Below are positions 31,196 to 40,516 of a DNA stretch of 64,000 nt, one piece after another. Within the stretch, counting starts at the first letter, position 1; every line of letters begins with the position of its first letter. The stretch lies in NCBI GenBank assembly GCA_007753675.1, contig CP036432.1:1028394-1092393 (forward strand). The letters run 5' to 3'. This DNA is from Stieleria magnilauensis. GTDB lineage: Bacteria; Planctomycetota; Planctomycetia; Pirellulales; Pirellulaceae. Below the pieces are notes generated by a model, which saw only the letters and a program-made list of their open reading frames with translations, did not search any database and was not told where the DNA came from. A program made the translations under genes and the position numbers.

Positions 31196-31475
31196 AACGG
31201 TGCAAAACGGGGCAAAACGATGACGGGCAAAACGATGGGGGAGGCAGAATGATGGGGGAGGCAGAATGATGGGGGAGGCAGAATGATGGGGGCATAGGCA
31301 CCAAGTTAAGAATTAACCCGCCCTGGTAGGGAGGTGCGAGCGCAGCGAGGGGCATGCGCATCAATTTAGGAAGTCGCCCTCCCGTGTGAAGGTCGCGCAG
31401 TTTTTAAAGGCGCTGATCATAAAGGGCTTTCGTCACTCTCCCCCTGGGAGGGTCGAGCGAAGCGAGACATCTGAG
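31196..31475. repeat. Intergenic region with a 17-bp tandem repeat
   Basis: From 31233 to 31292 the unit GATGGGGGAGGCAGAAT is repeated three to four times. The following sequence contains the common block GGGAGGGTCGAGCGAAGCGAG, found beside the IS110 element. No gene is seen. Confidence 0.7.
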
Positions 31476-32871
31476 CTCTGAGCAAGTGGCTTGTTTTCGG
31501 ATTTCAGGAATTTTCGAGGTAGGGGACGATACCGGGTAATCGGCGTTTGAGAGTTTCAATGTATCGACCACAGTCGAACGGGATGCGGGTCTGCCAGACG
31601 CGGTAGAGAATCCGGATCCAACTACGTGCGAGCTTGCGTAGCACCGCGTGGTGTTTCATTCCTTGGGCTCGTAACATTTGGTAGCGAGCTTTGGTCCACG
31701 GACACCATGTCCGGGCTGCGGCTGCAAACTCATGAAAGGTTTGGCGAAGGTATTTCGGGCAGGCATAGCGCCGTTGAACATGACGCTGCTTTCCGCTTTG
31801 ACGCGTGATGGGTGCGATTCCGCTAAAGGAAGCCAGTTCATCGGCATCGGACCAGCGATCACGCTGCGAACCGAACGCACACAGAAGTCGAGGCGCAAGT
31901 GCTGGGCCGGCTCCTCGGAGCGAGGAGAACAGGTGGGCATCGCCGTGAGCCTTGAACGACTCGCTAATCTGTTGGTCGAACTGCTCAATCGTTTTGATGG
32001 ATCCTTCGATTTGCTGAGCCAAATGCTTAACCGTCATGGACATGGGAGTGATCAGGGCAGAGTCATCGCAGAGCAACGGCGAGCTACGAATGGCATCGAG
32101 GGCTTCTTTTTGCCGCTCCTCATTTCGGACTCCGTGTTCTCGCAGAACCCGAACAATCAACCGACGATCAGCACGACGGAGTTGCCTGGGATCAGGCCAC
32201 CGCTTGAGTACAGCCAGTAGCAAATCCAGCTGGTGGGATTTGCCGAACAGCTCCAAAACTACAGGAAAATACTGTTTAAGTACGCTGATAAGCTGCTGAC
32301 GCAGTTTTGTTTGGCTGCCTACGATGAAGCGTCTTTGCTCGCAAAGCCGGTTCAGCAATCGCGTCTGCTCATCATCAGGCAGCCATGCCTTAAGGGTCTC
32401 GATTCGTTCGCGAAGAAGCCTGGCCAGATACATCGCGTCGGTAGGATCACTTTTGCCATCGCCACCCGGATAGCTTTCTCGATAGCGAGAGAGTTGTTTA
32501 GGGTTAATCGGGTAGAGAACGATGTTCTGACGGAACATCAAGGCATGGATCAGGGGGCCCTTGGACTGTTCGAGCATGATCGCGATTTTCCCGCCCTTGG
32601 CTTTCTCAGTCATCTTGGCGATCCATTGGTTGATCGCTTCGGGGGTGTGGGGCAGTTCCATCGCCGATTCTCTGCCTTGAGAATCAATGATGTGGCAGTC
32701 ATGTTTCTGATCAGCCCAATCGATTCCAACAAAAAGCGCGATGGATTGGTTGAGTGTGGGTGAATTGTCGTTCATGCTGTAGTCTCACCGAGTTGAAAGG
32801 CTTGTGTGATTGGTAGTCCAGCCTCACCCACTTCGGAAACCTTATAGAGAGCCCGCTAAGCTACATCTGAG
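31476..32871 (-). mobile_element. IS110-family element outside the integron
   Basis: The transposase gene is enclosed by direct 9-bp repeats ACATCTGAG at 31467-31475 and 32863-32871, which I take as the probable limits (length about 1.4 kb). IS110 elements usually leave no true target duplication, so this could be a core/target repeat. About 95 nt of non-coding sequence precede the transposase start. Confidence 0.6.
31504..32775 (-). CDS. IS110-family transposase
   Basis: The 423-aa protein has the DEDD RuvC-like N-terminal domain (FVGIDWADQKHDCHII; IMLEQSKG; GGDGKSDPTDAMYLA) and the C-terminal Tnp20 domain (FSSLRGAGPALAPRLLCAFG; LASFSGIAPITRQSGKQ, with the catalytic serine). It is full length with no frameshift. 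These transposases are programmed by a bridge RNA from a non-coding end. It is not closely similar to the two IS110-family elements in the integron. Confidence 0.92.
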   Translation of the reverse strand: MNDNSPTLNQSIALFVGIDWADQKHDCHIIDSQGRESAMELPHTPEAINQWIAKMTEKAKGGKIAIMLEQSKGPLIHALMFRQNIVLYPINPKQLSRYRESYPGGDGKSDPTDAMYLARLLRERIETLKAWLPDDEQTRLLNRLCEQRRFIVGSQTKLRQQLISVLKQYFPVVLELFGKSHQLDLLLAVLKRWPDPRQLRRADRRLIVRVLREHGVRNEERQKEALDAIRSSPLLCDDSALITPMSMTVKHLAQQIEGSIKTIEQFDQQISESFKAHGDAHLFSSLRGAGPALAPRLLCAFGSQRDRWSDADELASFSGIAPITRQSGKQRHVQRRYACPKYLRQTFHEFAAAARTWCPWTKARYQMLRAQGMKHHAVLRKLARSWIRILYRVWQTRIPFDCGRYIETLKRRLPGIVPYLENS

Positions 32872-33438
32872 TGATCCGTTTTGGGATGAAGCGAGCGGTG
32901 TGCTCGGAAGTCTCGCTAAGCCGTCATGCGGCTGGGGAGGGGATCCGTAGCACTCCGCTGGCTACCGCTTCAAATAATAATCAGCGCGGCGTTGAGAATC
33001 CGCCATGCCAAAGCTGCGCTGCGGAAAGGGCTGCGCGATGGCAAGGACGCTCAACGCCGAACACTGAGGAGATGCTATAAGGGGAGGGTTGCGCGGCCGG
33101 GCACCCACCAATGCCACCAATGACGCAAAACCTCCCTCCCAGTGTCGTCGCACACTCCTCCGCGACCCTCCCTGGAAGGGCATTGGTATCTACACATTTG
33201 TGCGTGTCAGATCTGTTCTGAGTGGATGGTTTCGGCCAACGGCCGTTCACATCCAAAGCCTTGGGCATCGCCCAAGGTCCGCAAACGAGAACGAGAGTGA
33301 TTGGCCAACGGCCATACACAAAGGCCTCGTCAAACGCGAAGGTTGTGCATGGCCGTTGGCCAAATCTAAACTCATTGCGATCAGGTTCCTGGGGCAACGC
33401 CTGCCTACCTCGTTGAGCTGTGTCACCGTGAAAGTTCG
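32872..33438. repeat. Intergenic region with TTGGCCAACGGCC repeats
   Basis: No convincing gene. GGCCAACGGCC-type palindromes occur at 33231-33245 and 33301-33312, with the inverted form GGCCGTTGGCCAA at 33351-33363. The first 200 nt look like an older mobile-element flank, but I could not identify it. Confidence 0.5.
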
Positions 33439-34815
33439 TCAAACCAGTGCGAGTCGGCTTGCACCCTTGGCCAGGTCCAGACAAATGATCAGCTTGCCAT
33501 CGGCACGGGCAAAGGTGCCGCTTTTTAACCGTGAAACCGAGGCAACTTCTGTCAACAAGATCGGCTTGCCCGCGTGCGTCAGCGCGGGAGCCTGGGTGAT
33601 TGACGTGGCGTCCACCGAGATCGTGAAATCTTTGCACGCCAGCGGGGCTTCGATAGCGATCGTGCCAGCGTCGTGTCGTGTCAGCACCGTCAGTTTCTTT
33701 GCCGCCCAATAACGCGCAATTTCACTGACCTTCATCCATAACGTCTCGTTGCCGAATCGTGACGCCAGCGATTCGACCACGCGTTTGAACGCCTCAAATC
33801 CCGTCTTGGTCCCGTTGCAATACATGCCCGGCCAATGGCACAGCATCACGGCCGGCTGGCCGCGCTCGATCAAGTCCACCATCCGCCCCGACGTGGCATC
33901 GGCGCTGCAGTACAGATCCGGCTGCGACACCTTGCTGCCTTCCCAGCTGCCGAACCAGTCACCCGTCCCCGCCGGCACGTTCATCGTCAGGTTGGAAAGA
34001 ACCTTGTCGCCGTCAAATTCCAGCTGGGGTTCGGTCGATTCATCACCGGTTTTGACGTACTTGAAATAGTGCGGCAACTCGCTGCCGTAAACATCACGGA
34101 CCGCTTGGCCGGCCGCGACGGACAGCTTGTCTTTCACGCGGTTTCCAAATCCACCCGGTGTGGTGATGCCGTCGCAGTGCAAGCCGCAATTCTTCAAGAT
34201 GCGAAGCGCATAAGCCAGGTATTCGGTCAAGTGATCGGTGCTGATGTCGGTTTGTGGATAGCTATTCTCCATCGTCCCCGCGTTGACTTCGGCCATCGGT
34301 CGGCCGGTCTTCAGATCGATCACCCGAGTGTGGGTGATCATCTCGGGATGGATGTCCCAGTTGGGCATCATCAGATCACGTACGAGCGCCAAGCTCTGGT
34401 CCAAGTCCTGTCGCGACCATCCAGGCAGCGTCCGGTCCAGCCAGCCGACACAGGCGGGATAGGGAACGATGCTGTATTTTCCTTTGACATCGTGCTGAGC
34501 GCACCATTCGCCAAACTCGCGGACAAACTGGTCGGGAATTTCACGCGGCCAGTCACGCCACGGCTGTTTGTAGACGTCGCGTTCAGGCCACGCATGGGCG
34601 AATTGCGGCATGCAAAAATGGCCCATGTTCACCAGGCAAGTCGAATCATCAATGATGAAGGACAGCGGCACCCGTGCCCGCGGATGGAGCACCTCGATGG
34701 TTGCCGAGTTCGGTGACGTGTCCTCAGCGACGGATACGCCAGACGAAGACAACGCGGCCATGCCGCCAAGGGATGCGGCCGTCAATCGGATCGCATCACG
34801 TCGGTTGATGATCAT
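33439..34815 (-). CDS. Tat-exported polysaccharide-deacetylase-like protein
   Basis: The 458-aa protein begins with a twin-arginine signal (INRRDAIRLTAASLGG). Then PLSFIIDDSTCLVNMGHF resembles the first metal-binding motif of the NodB/polysaccharide-deacetylase beta/alpha fold, and MITHTRVID could supply histidines. CHWPGMYCNGTKTGFEAF lies near the C-terminal end of the barrel, followed by a small beta domain. Assignment to this superfamily is by motif only and the substrate is unknown. It stands alone. Confidence 0.55.
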   Translation of the reverse strand: MIINRRDAIRLTAASLGGMAALSSSGVSVAEDTSPNSATIEVLHPRARVPLSFIIDDSTCLVNMGHFCMPQFAHAWPERDVYKQPWRDWPREIPDQFVREFGEWCAQHDVKGKYSIVPYPACVGWLDRTLPGWSRQDLDQSLALVRDLMMPNWDIHPEMITHTRVIDLKTGRPMAEVNAGTMENSYPQTDISTDHLTEYLAYALRILKNCGLHCDGITTPGGFGNRVKDKLSVAAGQAVRDVYGSELPHYFKYVKTGDESTEPQLEFDGDKVLSNLTMNVPAGTGDWFGSWEGSKVSQPDLYCSADATSGRMVDLIERGQPAVMLCHWPGMYCNGTKTGFEAFKRVVESLASRFGNETLWMKVSEIARYWAAKKLTVLTRHDAGTIAIEAPLACKDFTISVDATSITQAPALTHAGKPILLTEVASVSRLKSGTFARADGKLIICLDLAKGASRLALV

Positions 34816-35124
34816 CGGCTAGCCTTTAAGCCTCGTGTGTGTCGGTCAGAGCACTAGAAACGGCGTCAGTATAGCGTGCGGCGCGCCGGCGAGGGAAAAC
34901 CCTTGCTCGCGCCGCATCGGGTTGCACCTGTTGTGCGGAACACGCTTCTTCCCCCGTGTTTCTTCATGATTTCCAGCATCCTGCCGAGAGCGTTTGCATC
35001 GTTTGCTCGAACGGCAATCCGCTCAATCACAGTTTGACCTGTAGGACGATGATTCCACCATCCGACAACAGAAATGCGTCTAGAGAGACTCATCCCAGCT
35101 GTTCCATTGGCCTGCGTATCGCGA
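34816..35124. other. Intergenic region, divergent
   Basis: About 310 nt between the deacetylase-like gene and the aminotransferase. It must contain both promoters. No repeat or RNA element recognised. Confidence 0.35.
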
Positions 35125-36279
35125 ATGTCAGTCACAAAGACCACGCATCGGATCGATCGAAAGGTCGTCCAAGATGACGTGCTGCACGTCGGGGCGCCGA
35201 ATGTAGGTGACCGCGCCTACTTCAATCAACTCGTCGACCAGATGTTCGAGCGGCGATGGTTTACCAACGACGGTTGCGTGGTCAAAGAGTTGGAAGCGAA
35301 ATTGCGTTCCTATTTGGGCGTTAAACACTGTTTCGCCGTTTGCAACGCGACCAACGGTCTGCAGTTGGCCTATCGCGCGCTGAATCTGACCGGCGAAGTC
35401 ATTGTGCCATCGTTCACCTTCGTCGCGACAGCCCATGCGGCACAGTGGTGCGGGCTGACACCCGTCTTCGCAGACGTCGATCGCGACCATCATACGATTT
35501 GTCCGCACAGCATCGAGTCGTTGATCACTGAGGAAACCAGTGCGATCGTCGGCGTGCATCTATGGGGAAACCCCTGCGACACCCAGGCGATCGAGGACTT
35601 GGCTCGCAAGCACGGTTTAGCGGTCGTCTACGATGCGGCGCATGCGTTTGCCTGTTCGAAAGACGATCAGATGGTTGGCAACTTTGGTGACTGCGAAGTG
35701 TTCAGCTTCCACGCCACCAAGTTCTTCAACACGTTCGAAGGCGGAGCGATCACGACCAACAGCGACGCGCTGGCGGAGCGACTGGCGTTGATCAAAAATT
35801 TCGGGTTTGCCGGAATGGACACCGTCGTCGACTTGGGCACGAATGCAAAAATGCCCGAAATTTGCGCCGCCATGGGATTGTCGCTGTTGCCGTGCCTGGA
35901 TCAGCTTCTGGAAAGGAACCGACACAATCACCAGCTCTACCGTGCGCACTTGGACGGGATTCCCGGGTTGCGGCTGTTGACGTACGACCACCTTCAACAG
36001 AGCAATTGGCAATATGTGGTCATCGAAATCGACGAGAGTCGCTTTCGCGCCAGCAGAGACGGATTGGTGGCTCAGTTGCACGCGCAACAGATCCGCGCCC
36101 GTCGATACTTTTATCCCGGCTGCCATCGGATGGAGCCCTATCGGTCGATGGCTCGCAATCAAAACTTGACGCTACCCCACACCGAGACGCTTTGCAATCG
36201 CGTGGTCTGTCTGCCGACCGGTTCGGCAATTGACGAATCAGACATCGAACGAGTCTGTCGGGTGATCCGCGGATATTAA
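35125..36279 (+). CDS. DegT/DnrJ/EryC1/StrS family aminotransferase
   Basis: The 384-aa PLP-dependent enzyme resembles those that transaminate nucleotide-linked keto-sugars. The catalytic lysine is about K199 in FHATKFFNTFEGG. The PLP-binding regions CNATNGLQLAYRAL and VVYDAAHAFAC are clear, as is the C-terminal QIRARRYFYPGCH. Its pairing with a GT41-type glycosyltransferase 45 nt downstream suggests a role in making or attaching an amino sugar. The start is ATG 35125. Confidence 0.9.
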   Translation: MSVTKTTHRIDRKVVQDDVLHVGAPNVGDRAYFNQLVDQMFERRWFTNDGCVVKELEAKLRSYLGVKHCFAVCNATNGLQLAYRALNLTGEVIVPSFTFVATAHAAQWCGLTPVFADVDRDHHTICPHSIESLITEETSAIVGVHLWGNPCDTQAIEDLARKHGLAVVYDAAHAFACSKDDQMVGNFGDCEVFSFHATKFFNTFEGGAITTNSDALAERLALIKNFGFAGMDTVVDLGTNAKMPEICAAMGLSLLPCLDQLLERNRHNHQLYRAHLDGIPGLRLLTYDHLQQSNWQYVVIEIDESRFRASRDGLVAQLHAQQIRARRYFYPGCHRMEPYRSMARNQNLTLPHTETLCNRVVCLPTGSAIDESDIERVCRVIRGY

Positions 36280-36323
36280 GGTCCAGCCTTCTCGCACCCC
36301 TCTTCATTTGGAATTAGGTCACG

Positions 36324-38633
36324 ATGGCACGCAGCAAACCCAAAAGCCCGAAACGACGAAGGCCGCGACCGCGCCCGCCGCAGCGTCCCGTTACCGACAC
36401 GCAAGCACTCGCGGCGAAAATTGACACCGCGTTAACGCTGCAGAAAGCGGGGAATCTGGAACAGGCCAAGCAATTGTATTGCGAAGTGCTGAGCGTGGAT
36501 CCAAACCACTCCGATGCCTGGCATCTGCTCGGCATGACGCTCTACTCCGCAGCGGCCTATCCGAGTGCGCTGGAGTGTTTGGAAAAGGCGCATGGGCTGC
36601 TGGGGGATAACCCGGAACTGATGGGCCATCTGGCGCTGGTGTATCACGCGCTCGGAGACCTCCAGCGGGCTCGGCAAATGCTCAGCCAGCTCGTGTCAGT
36701 TGATCCAAACAATGCCGACACACGCAACAACTTCGGAGTCTTCTTGCTGGAGCTCGGGCAATTGGAACAAGCCGAGGAGCAGTTTCAGCATGCACTTCGG
36801 ATCAATCCGGGTTCCGAACAGGCCTCGATGAATCTGGCAAACTGTTGGGTCCGGCAGAATCGTCTTCACGACGCCGAACAGATCTATGATGACCTGGTGC
36901 GACGCAACGGAGACAACCTCGACGTCCTGGGCAATCTCGGTGAATGCTACCGCCGCCAGTGTAAATGGGAGCAGTCACTGGAGTTGCTTCAGCGTGTGGT
37001 GCGGGCCCGTCCCGGTGACGTGGTTTCCAAATTGACGCTCGCGCGGACGCTGGTGAATCTGGGGCGGCTTGACGAGGCGGCCGAGCGTTTGGAACAGCTC
37101 ATTGCGGAGTTTCCCCACTATCCCAAGGCGCACCATTATTTGGGGACTGTGTCGCTCACTTTGGGCGACGTCGCGAAAGCGGAGTCGGAGATTCAGTTGG
37201 CCTTGCAGCTCGACCCGGCGGACGCGCACGCACTCTGCTCGCTGGGGTTCGTCTATATCGAAACCGACCGGCGTCGTGAAGCGGCCGAATGCTTCGCCGA
37301 AGCTGTCAAGCTCGATGCCCGCATGAGTGGCGCGCATGGCTGTTTGCTGTATTTGATGAGCGGCGATCCCGACATCGACCCAAAGCAACTGTTCGAAGAA
37401 CACGTCCGCTGGGGCGAGGTGCATGGAAACGTCCAGCCGCTTCAGCGACACCTCAACGTGCGTGATCCGAACCGCAAGCTGAGGATCGGTTACGCGTCGG
37501 CAGACTTTCGCGAGCACGCCGTCACGGCGTTCTTCGAGCCGCTGTTGAGTCTTCGCGACCGATCAAAGTTCGAAGTCTATTGTTATTACGAGTCCGGTGT
37601 GGAAGACCACGTGACCGGGCAATTGAAGTCGCTCTCGGATCATTGGCGCGTAACACTCGGTTACTCGGACCAGCAGGTGGCGCAGCAGATTCTGGATGAT
37701 CAGATCGATATCATGGTGGATCTGGCCGGACACACGTCGGGGAATCGGTTGCCGGCGCTGGCCTATAAACCGGCGCCGATCCAGATCTCCTGGCTCGGTT
37801 ATCCCAACACCACGGGATTGAAGGCGATCGACTATTGCCTGACCTGTGACGTGCAAAATCCCGTCGGCGAGCCCACGTTGCACACCGAGGAACTGATTCG
37901 GATTCCCGGTGGGTCGTTTTGTTTTGCACCGCCCCAAAACGCTCCCGAATTGTCATCCTTGCCTGCCCGCCGCAACGGCTATGTGACGTTCGGATCGCTG
38001 CACCGACCGTTCAAGATTTCCTCCTCGACGCACGATTTGTGGGCGGCTGCCTTGAAGGCCTGTCCCGATGTAAGGTTACTCGCGTTCAACACGCGGTTCA
38101 ACGACTCGTTGAAGCGGGAATTGATCAGCGCGTTGGTTCAACGTGGTATCGATGAAAGTCGAATCGAAGTCCGCAGCACCTATCGCGGCGAGTCGTATTT
38201 AGAAACGTATCACGAGATCGATCTCGGGCTCGACACGACTCCGTGGGCAGGCGGGACGACGACGATGGAGGCCTTGTGGATGGGGATCCCGGTCGTCGGC
38301 TTTTATGGTGCCAACCGACCCTCGCGGGGCACCGCGGGGATCGTTCACCACCTCGGCAAGCCGGAGTGGATTGCCAAGTCGATCGACGATTATGCGTCCT
38401 CCGTTGGCCGACTCGCCGGCGACCTCGACGAGCTGGAACGTCTGCGAGGTACGCTGCGCGAGACGACGCGGCGCACGATCGCAGACCAACAGCGTTTCGT
38501 CACCGAGCTTGAGAAAGCGTATCGCCAAGCCTGGAAACGCTGGTGCGACCAACAGCTCGCACCCGCAATCACGTCGGCCATCCCCACCATCGAAACGGCC
38601 GCACCCAACGTCTCTGGCGATGTCTGCTCCTAA
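36324..38633 (+). CDS. TPR protein with GT41 O-GlcNAc-transferase-like domain
   Basis: The 769-aa protein starts with a basic, Pro-rich tail (KPKSPKRRRPRPRPPQRP). About nine TPR units follow (residues roughly 35-340, e.g. ADAHALCSLGFVYIETDRRREAAECFAEAVKLD). A SPINDLY/OGT-type catalytic region runs from about residue 385 (RIGYASADFREHAV; PIQISWLGYPNTTGLKAIDY; FNTRFNDSLKRELI; DTTPWAGGTTTMEALWMGIPVV). Family members transfer GlcNAc or other sugars to Ser/Thr of proteins. The upstream aminotransferase, 45 nt away, could supply the sugar. Confidence 0.88.
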   Translation: MARSKPKSPKRRRPRPRPPQRPVTDTQALAAKIDTALTLQKAGNLEQAKQLYCEVLSVDPNHSDAWHLLGMTLYSAAAYPSALECLEKAHGLLGDNPELMGHLALVYHALGDLQRARQMLSQLVSVDPNNADTRNNFGVFLLELGQLEQAEEQFQHALRINPGSEQASMNLANCWVRQNRLHDAEQIYDDLVRRNGDNLDVLGNLGECYRRQCKWEQSLELLQRVVRARPGDVVSKLTLARTLVNLGRLDEAAERLEQLIAEFPHYPKAHHYLGTVSLTLGDVAKAESEIQLALQLDPADAHALCSLGFVYIETDRRREAAECFAEAVKLDARMSGAHGCLLYLMSGDPDIDPKQLFEEHVRWGEVHGNVQPLQRHLNVRDPNRKLRIGYASADFREHAVTAFFEPLLSLRDRSKFEVYCYYESGVEDHVTGQLKSLSDHWRVTLGYSDQQVAQQILDDQIDIMVDLAGHTSGNRLPALAYKPAPIQISWLGYPNTTGLKAIDYCLTCDVQNPVGEPTLHTEELIRIPGGSFCFAPPQNAPELSSLPARRNGYVTFGSLHRPFKISSSTHDLWAAALKACPDVRLLAFNTRFNDSLKRELISALVQRGIDESRIEVRSTYRGESYLETYHEIDLGLDTTPWAGGTTTMEALWMGIPVVGFYGANRPSRGTAGIVHHLGKPEWIAKSIDDYASSVGRLAGDLDELERLRGTLRETTRRTIADQQRFVTELEKAYRQAWKRWCDQQLAPAITSAIPTIETAAPNVSGDVCS

Positions 38634-38932
38634 CACCTCAGCGTTACGTTAATGGCAACTTAACGATCATTCCCCGGGGACCGACCCCGCTCCAGACCAA
38701 TCGCAATCCTCCTACCCCAAAATCTTCCTACCTCTAATCATCCTACCCCTAATCTTCCTACCCCTAATCTTTCTGCCCCTAATCTTTCTGCCCCTAATCT
38801 TTCTGCCCCTAATCTTTCTGCCCCTCTTCAAGTAGGTCACGCTGTGCGTGACAATACTCTAAAATCATTCTGCCCCGAAATATTCTGCCATCCAGCTCGC
38901 CATCTTCATCCCCGCCGACGCGACCGTCCGCA
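38634..38932. repeat. 15-bp tandem repeat downstream of intI
   Basis: Positions 38708-38826 contain about eight units of CCCCTAATCTTTCTG and variants (CCCCTAATCTTCCTA). Degenerate units continue near 38866-38890 (ATTCTGCCCCGAAAT). The reverse complement (CAGAAAGATTAGGGG) is similar in style to the GGCAGAATGATGGGG repeat at 31233-31292. There are no spacers, so it is not a CRISPR. It lies between the GT41 gene and the end of intI. Confidence 0.8.
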
Positions 38933-40292
38933 CTACTGATGGATCAAACGTCTGAAGAACCCCTGACCGCGAGGCCGGCGCAGCATGGCAATCACGGACG
39001 CCCTGATCCTGTTGAGCACTCCGTCTGCACCACTGGGAATGGCGGTTGTGCACTCACCGGAGAACGATTCGTCAGGGGAAAGGGGTGGGACGTCGATCTC
39101 CGCCTGACCGCGGAGACCAGTCTCATCACTCGCCAATGGTTCCGTTTGCGGAGCGTGTAAATCACCACCCTGGGCAGGCCCTGCGAGCTGGGGGCCGCCC
39201 CCTTCCGACGCTGCGTTTGTCTTTTCCGCGTTCCGCAACTCCTGCAAACGATCGAGTGGACTGACGACGTCCTTCTCGGCGTCGTTCAAACAATGCAGAT
39301 AGATCATGGTTGTCTTGACGTCCTTGTGCCCCAGCAGTTCCTGGACTTGGCGGATGTCCGTATTGTCCTGCAACAAATGCGTTGCGAAACTGTGGCGGAA
39401 CGCATGCGATGTGATTCGCTTCAGAATCCCGGCACGCTCGACCGCTGGCTTCAATCGAGACGGAAAGGTGCCCTCATGCATGTGATGACGGTGCATTCGA
39501 CCGCTACGCGGGTTCTTGGATCGTTGACGAGAGGCGAACAGAAATTGCCATCGCAGCTCCTTGTGCGCGTTGGGATACTTGCGATCGATCGCGCGAGGCA
39601 AGTACACCGAAGCGGCACCCTCATCGAGGTCGCGCTCGTGCAGCGATTTTCGCCAAGCCAATTGCCGGCGTAATCCATCCACCGCAGTGTCCGGCAGCGG
39701 CACCCGCCGATCTTTCTTGCCCTTGGAATCGCAGACGATGATCAACTTCTGGTCGAAATCCAAATCCTTCACACGCAAGCTCAAGCATTCACTCAGCCGT
39801 AACCCGGCACCGTACATCAGCTGCGCCATCAGCAAATAGACTCCGTCAAGTTGCTCCAACAACACTGCAACTTCTCGGTGGCTCATCACCACCGGTGTTC
39901 AGACGCATTGTGCGACGCATCTGCTGAATCACCGGGGGCTCCGTGGCGTCGATCTGCCCGACAATTTCGTTCATTTCGGGGCCCGATAGCTCTGCCTGAC
40001 GCTCCGAACTCGCCTTGTAACGCAATTGCGCCACGATCCGGTCCAGTCGCTCACCGCCATCCCGGTGAAAACGTTTCTGATAGTCCCAGAGCGCCTCAGC
40101 GATTTTCAATCTCTTCCAAGCCGGCGTGCCATTCTTCTTGCGGTCTATTAGGAATTCGATCACATCGGATTGACGAAATTGCCAACCCGCATTGGCTCCC
40201 GCACCATGAAACTTGGCAAGCTTTTTGTGCCAAATCAACGCCCAGTCGGGCTTGCCAGACTGCTGCATCCCACCGCCATTCTGCGTCGCCAT
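38933..40292 (-). pseudogene. intI: Integron integrase with internal deletion and frameshift
   Basis: This is a tyrosine recombinase of the IntI class. The 3' part (39892-38933) has all catalytic residues: Arg in GAGLRLSE, Lys in KKDRR, HAFRHS, LGHKD and Tyr in TTMIYLH. It also has the IntI-specific segment (RKYPNAHKELRWQFLFAS...PRSGRMHRHHMHEGTF). The 5' part (40292-39849) encodes an extra N-terminal region ending VIQQMRRTMRLN, where the family continues into the core-binding domain. Instead the frame shifts and stops, and the other frame resumes at VVMSHREVAVLL. About 80 residues of core-binding domain are missing, so the product is almost certainly inactive. The gene points away from the cassette array, as in complete integrons. 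Confidence 0.9.
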
Positions 40293-40338
40293 CGGCCCAT
40301 TCCCCCTCTGCGAAACCGGTTGGTAAGCCCGCTGTAGA

Positions 40339-40400
40339 CAGTTTTTCGCTACGGAGGGGGTGGGTCAACCCTATCGGGTTGCAATTCTGACGAAAAACTG
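40339..40400. promoter_or_regulatory. Inverted repeat upstream of intI, candidate operator
   Basis: CAGTTTTTCG (40339-40348) and CGAAAAACTG (40391-40400) form a perfect 10-bp dyad just upstream of the minus-strand intI start. It may be an operator or a hairpin in the 5' leader; no known repressor site is recognised. Confidence 0.4.
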
Positions 40401-40415
40401 GATAATTCTGTGACA

Positions 40416-40516
40416 ACTTATCGCCGACCCGCGGATAAGGCCGTCAAAAACTTATCCACCCGAGGATAAGGCGGCAGATAAGCCCCCCACCGCGGGCGAC
40501 CAGGTAATAAACAAGT
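40416..40516 (+). other. Candidate attI recombination site
   Basis: The first cassette boundary is fixed by sequence: the copy at 47844 and this copy become alike exactly at G^TTCCTCGT (G40515/T40516). To the left lie two dyads CTTATC...GATAAG (40417-40439 and 40451-40470) and one further GATAAG half at 40477-40482. They are spaced like integrase-binding direct repeats in known attI sites. The position between intI and the array is as expected. Confidence 0.7.

Noticed and set aside
38708-38826. Possible CRISPR array
   Set aside because: The 15-bp units are contiguous with no spacers and no cas genes are present; it is a simple tandem repeat.
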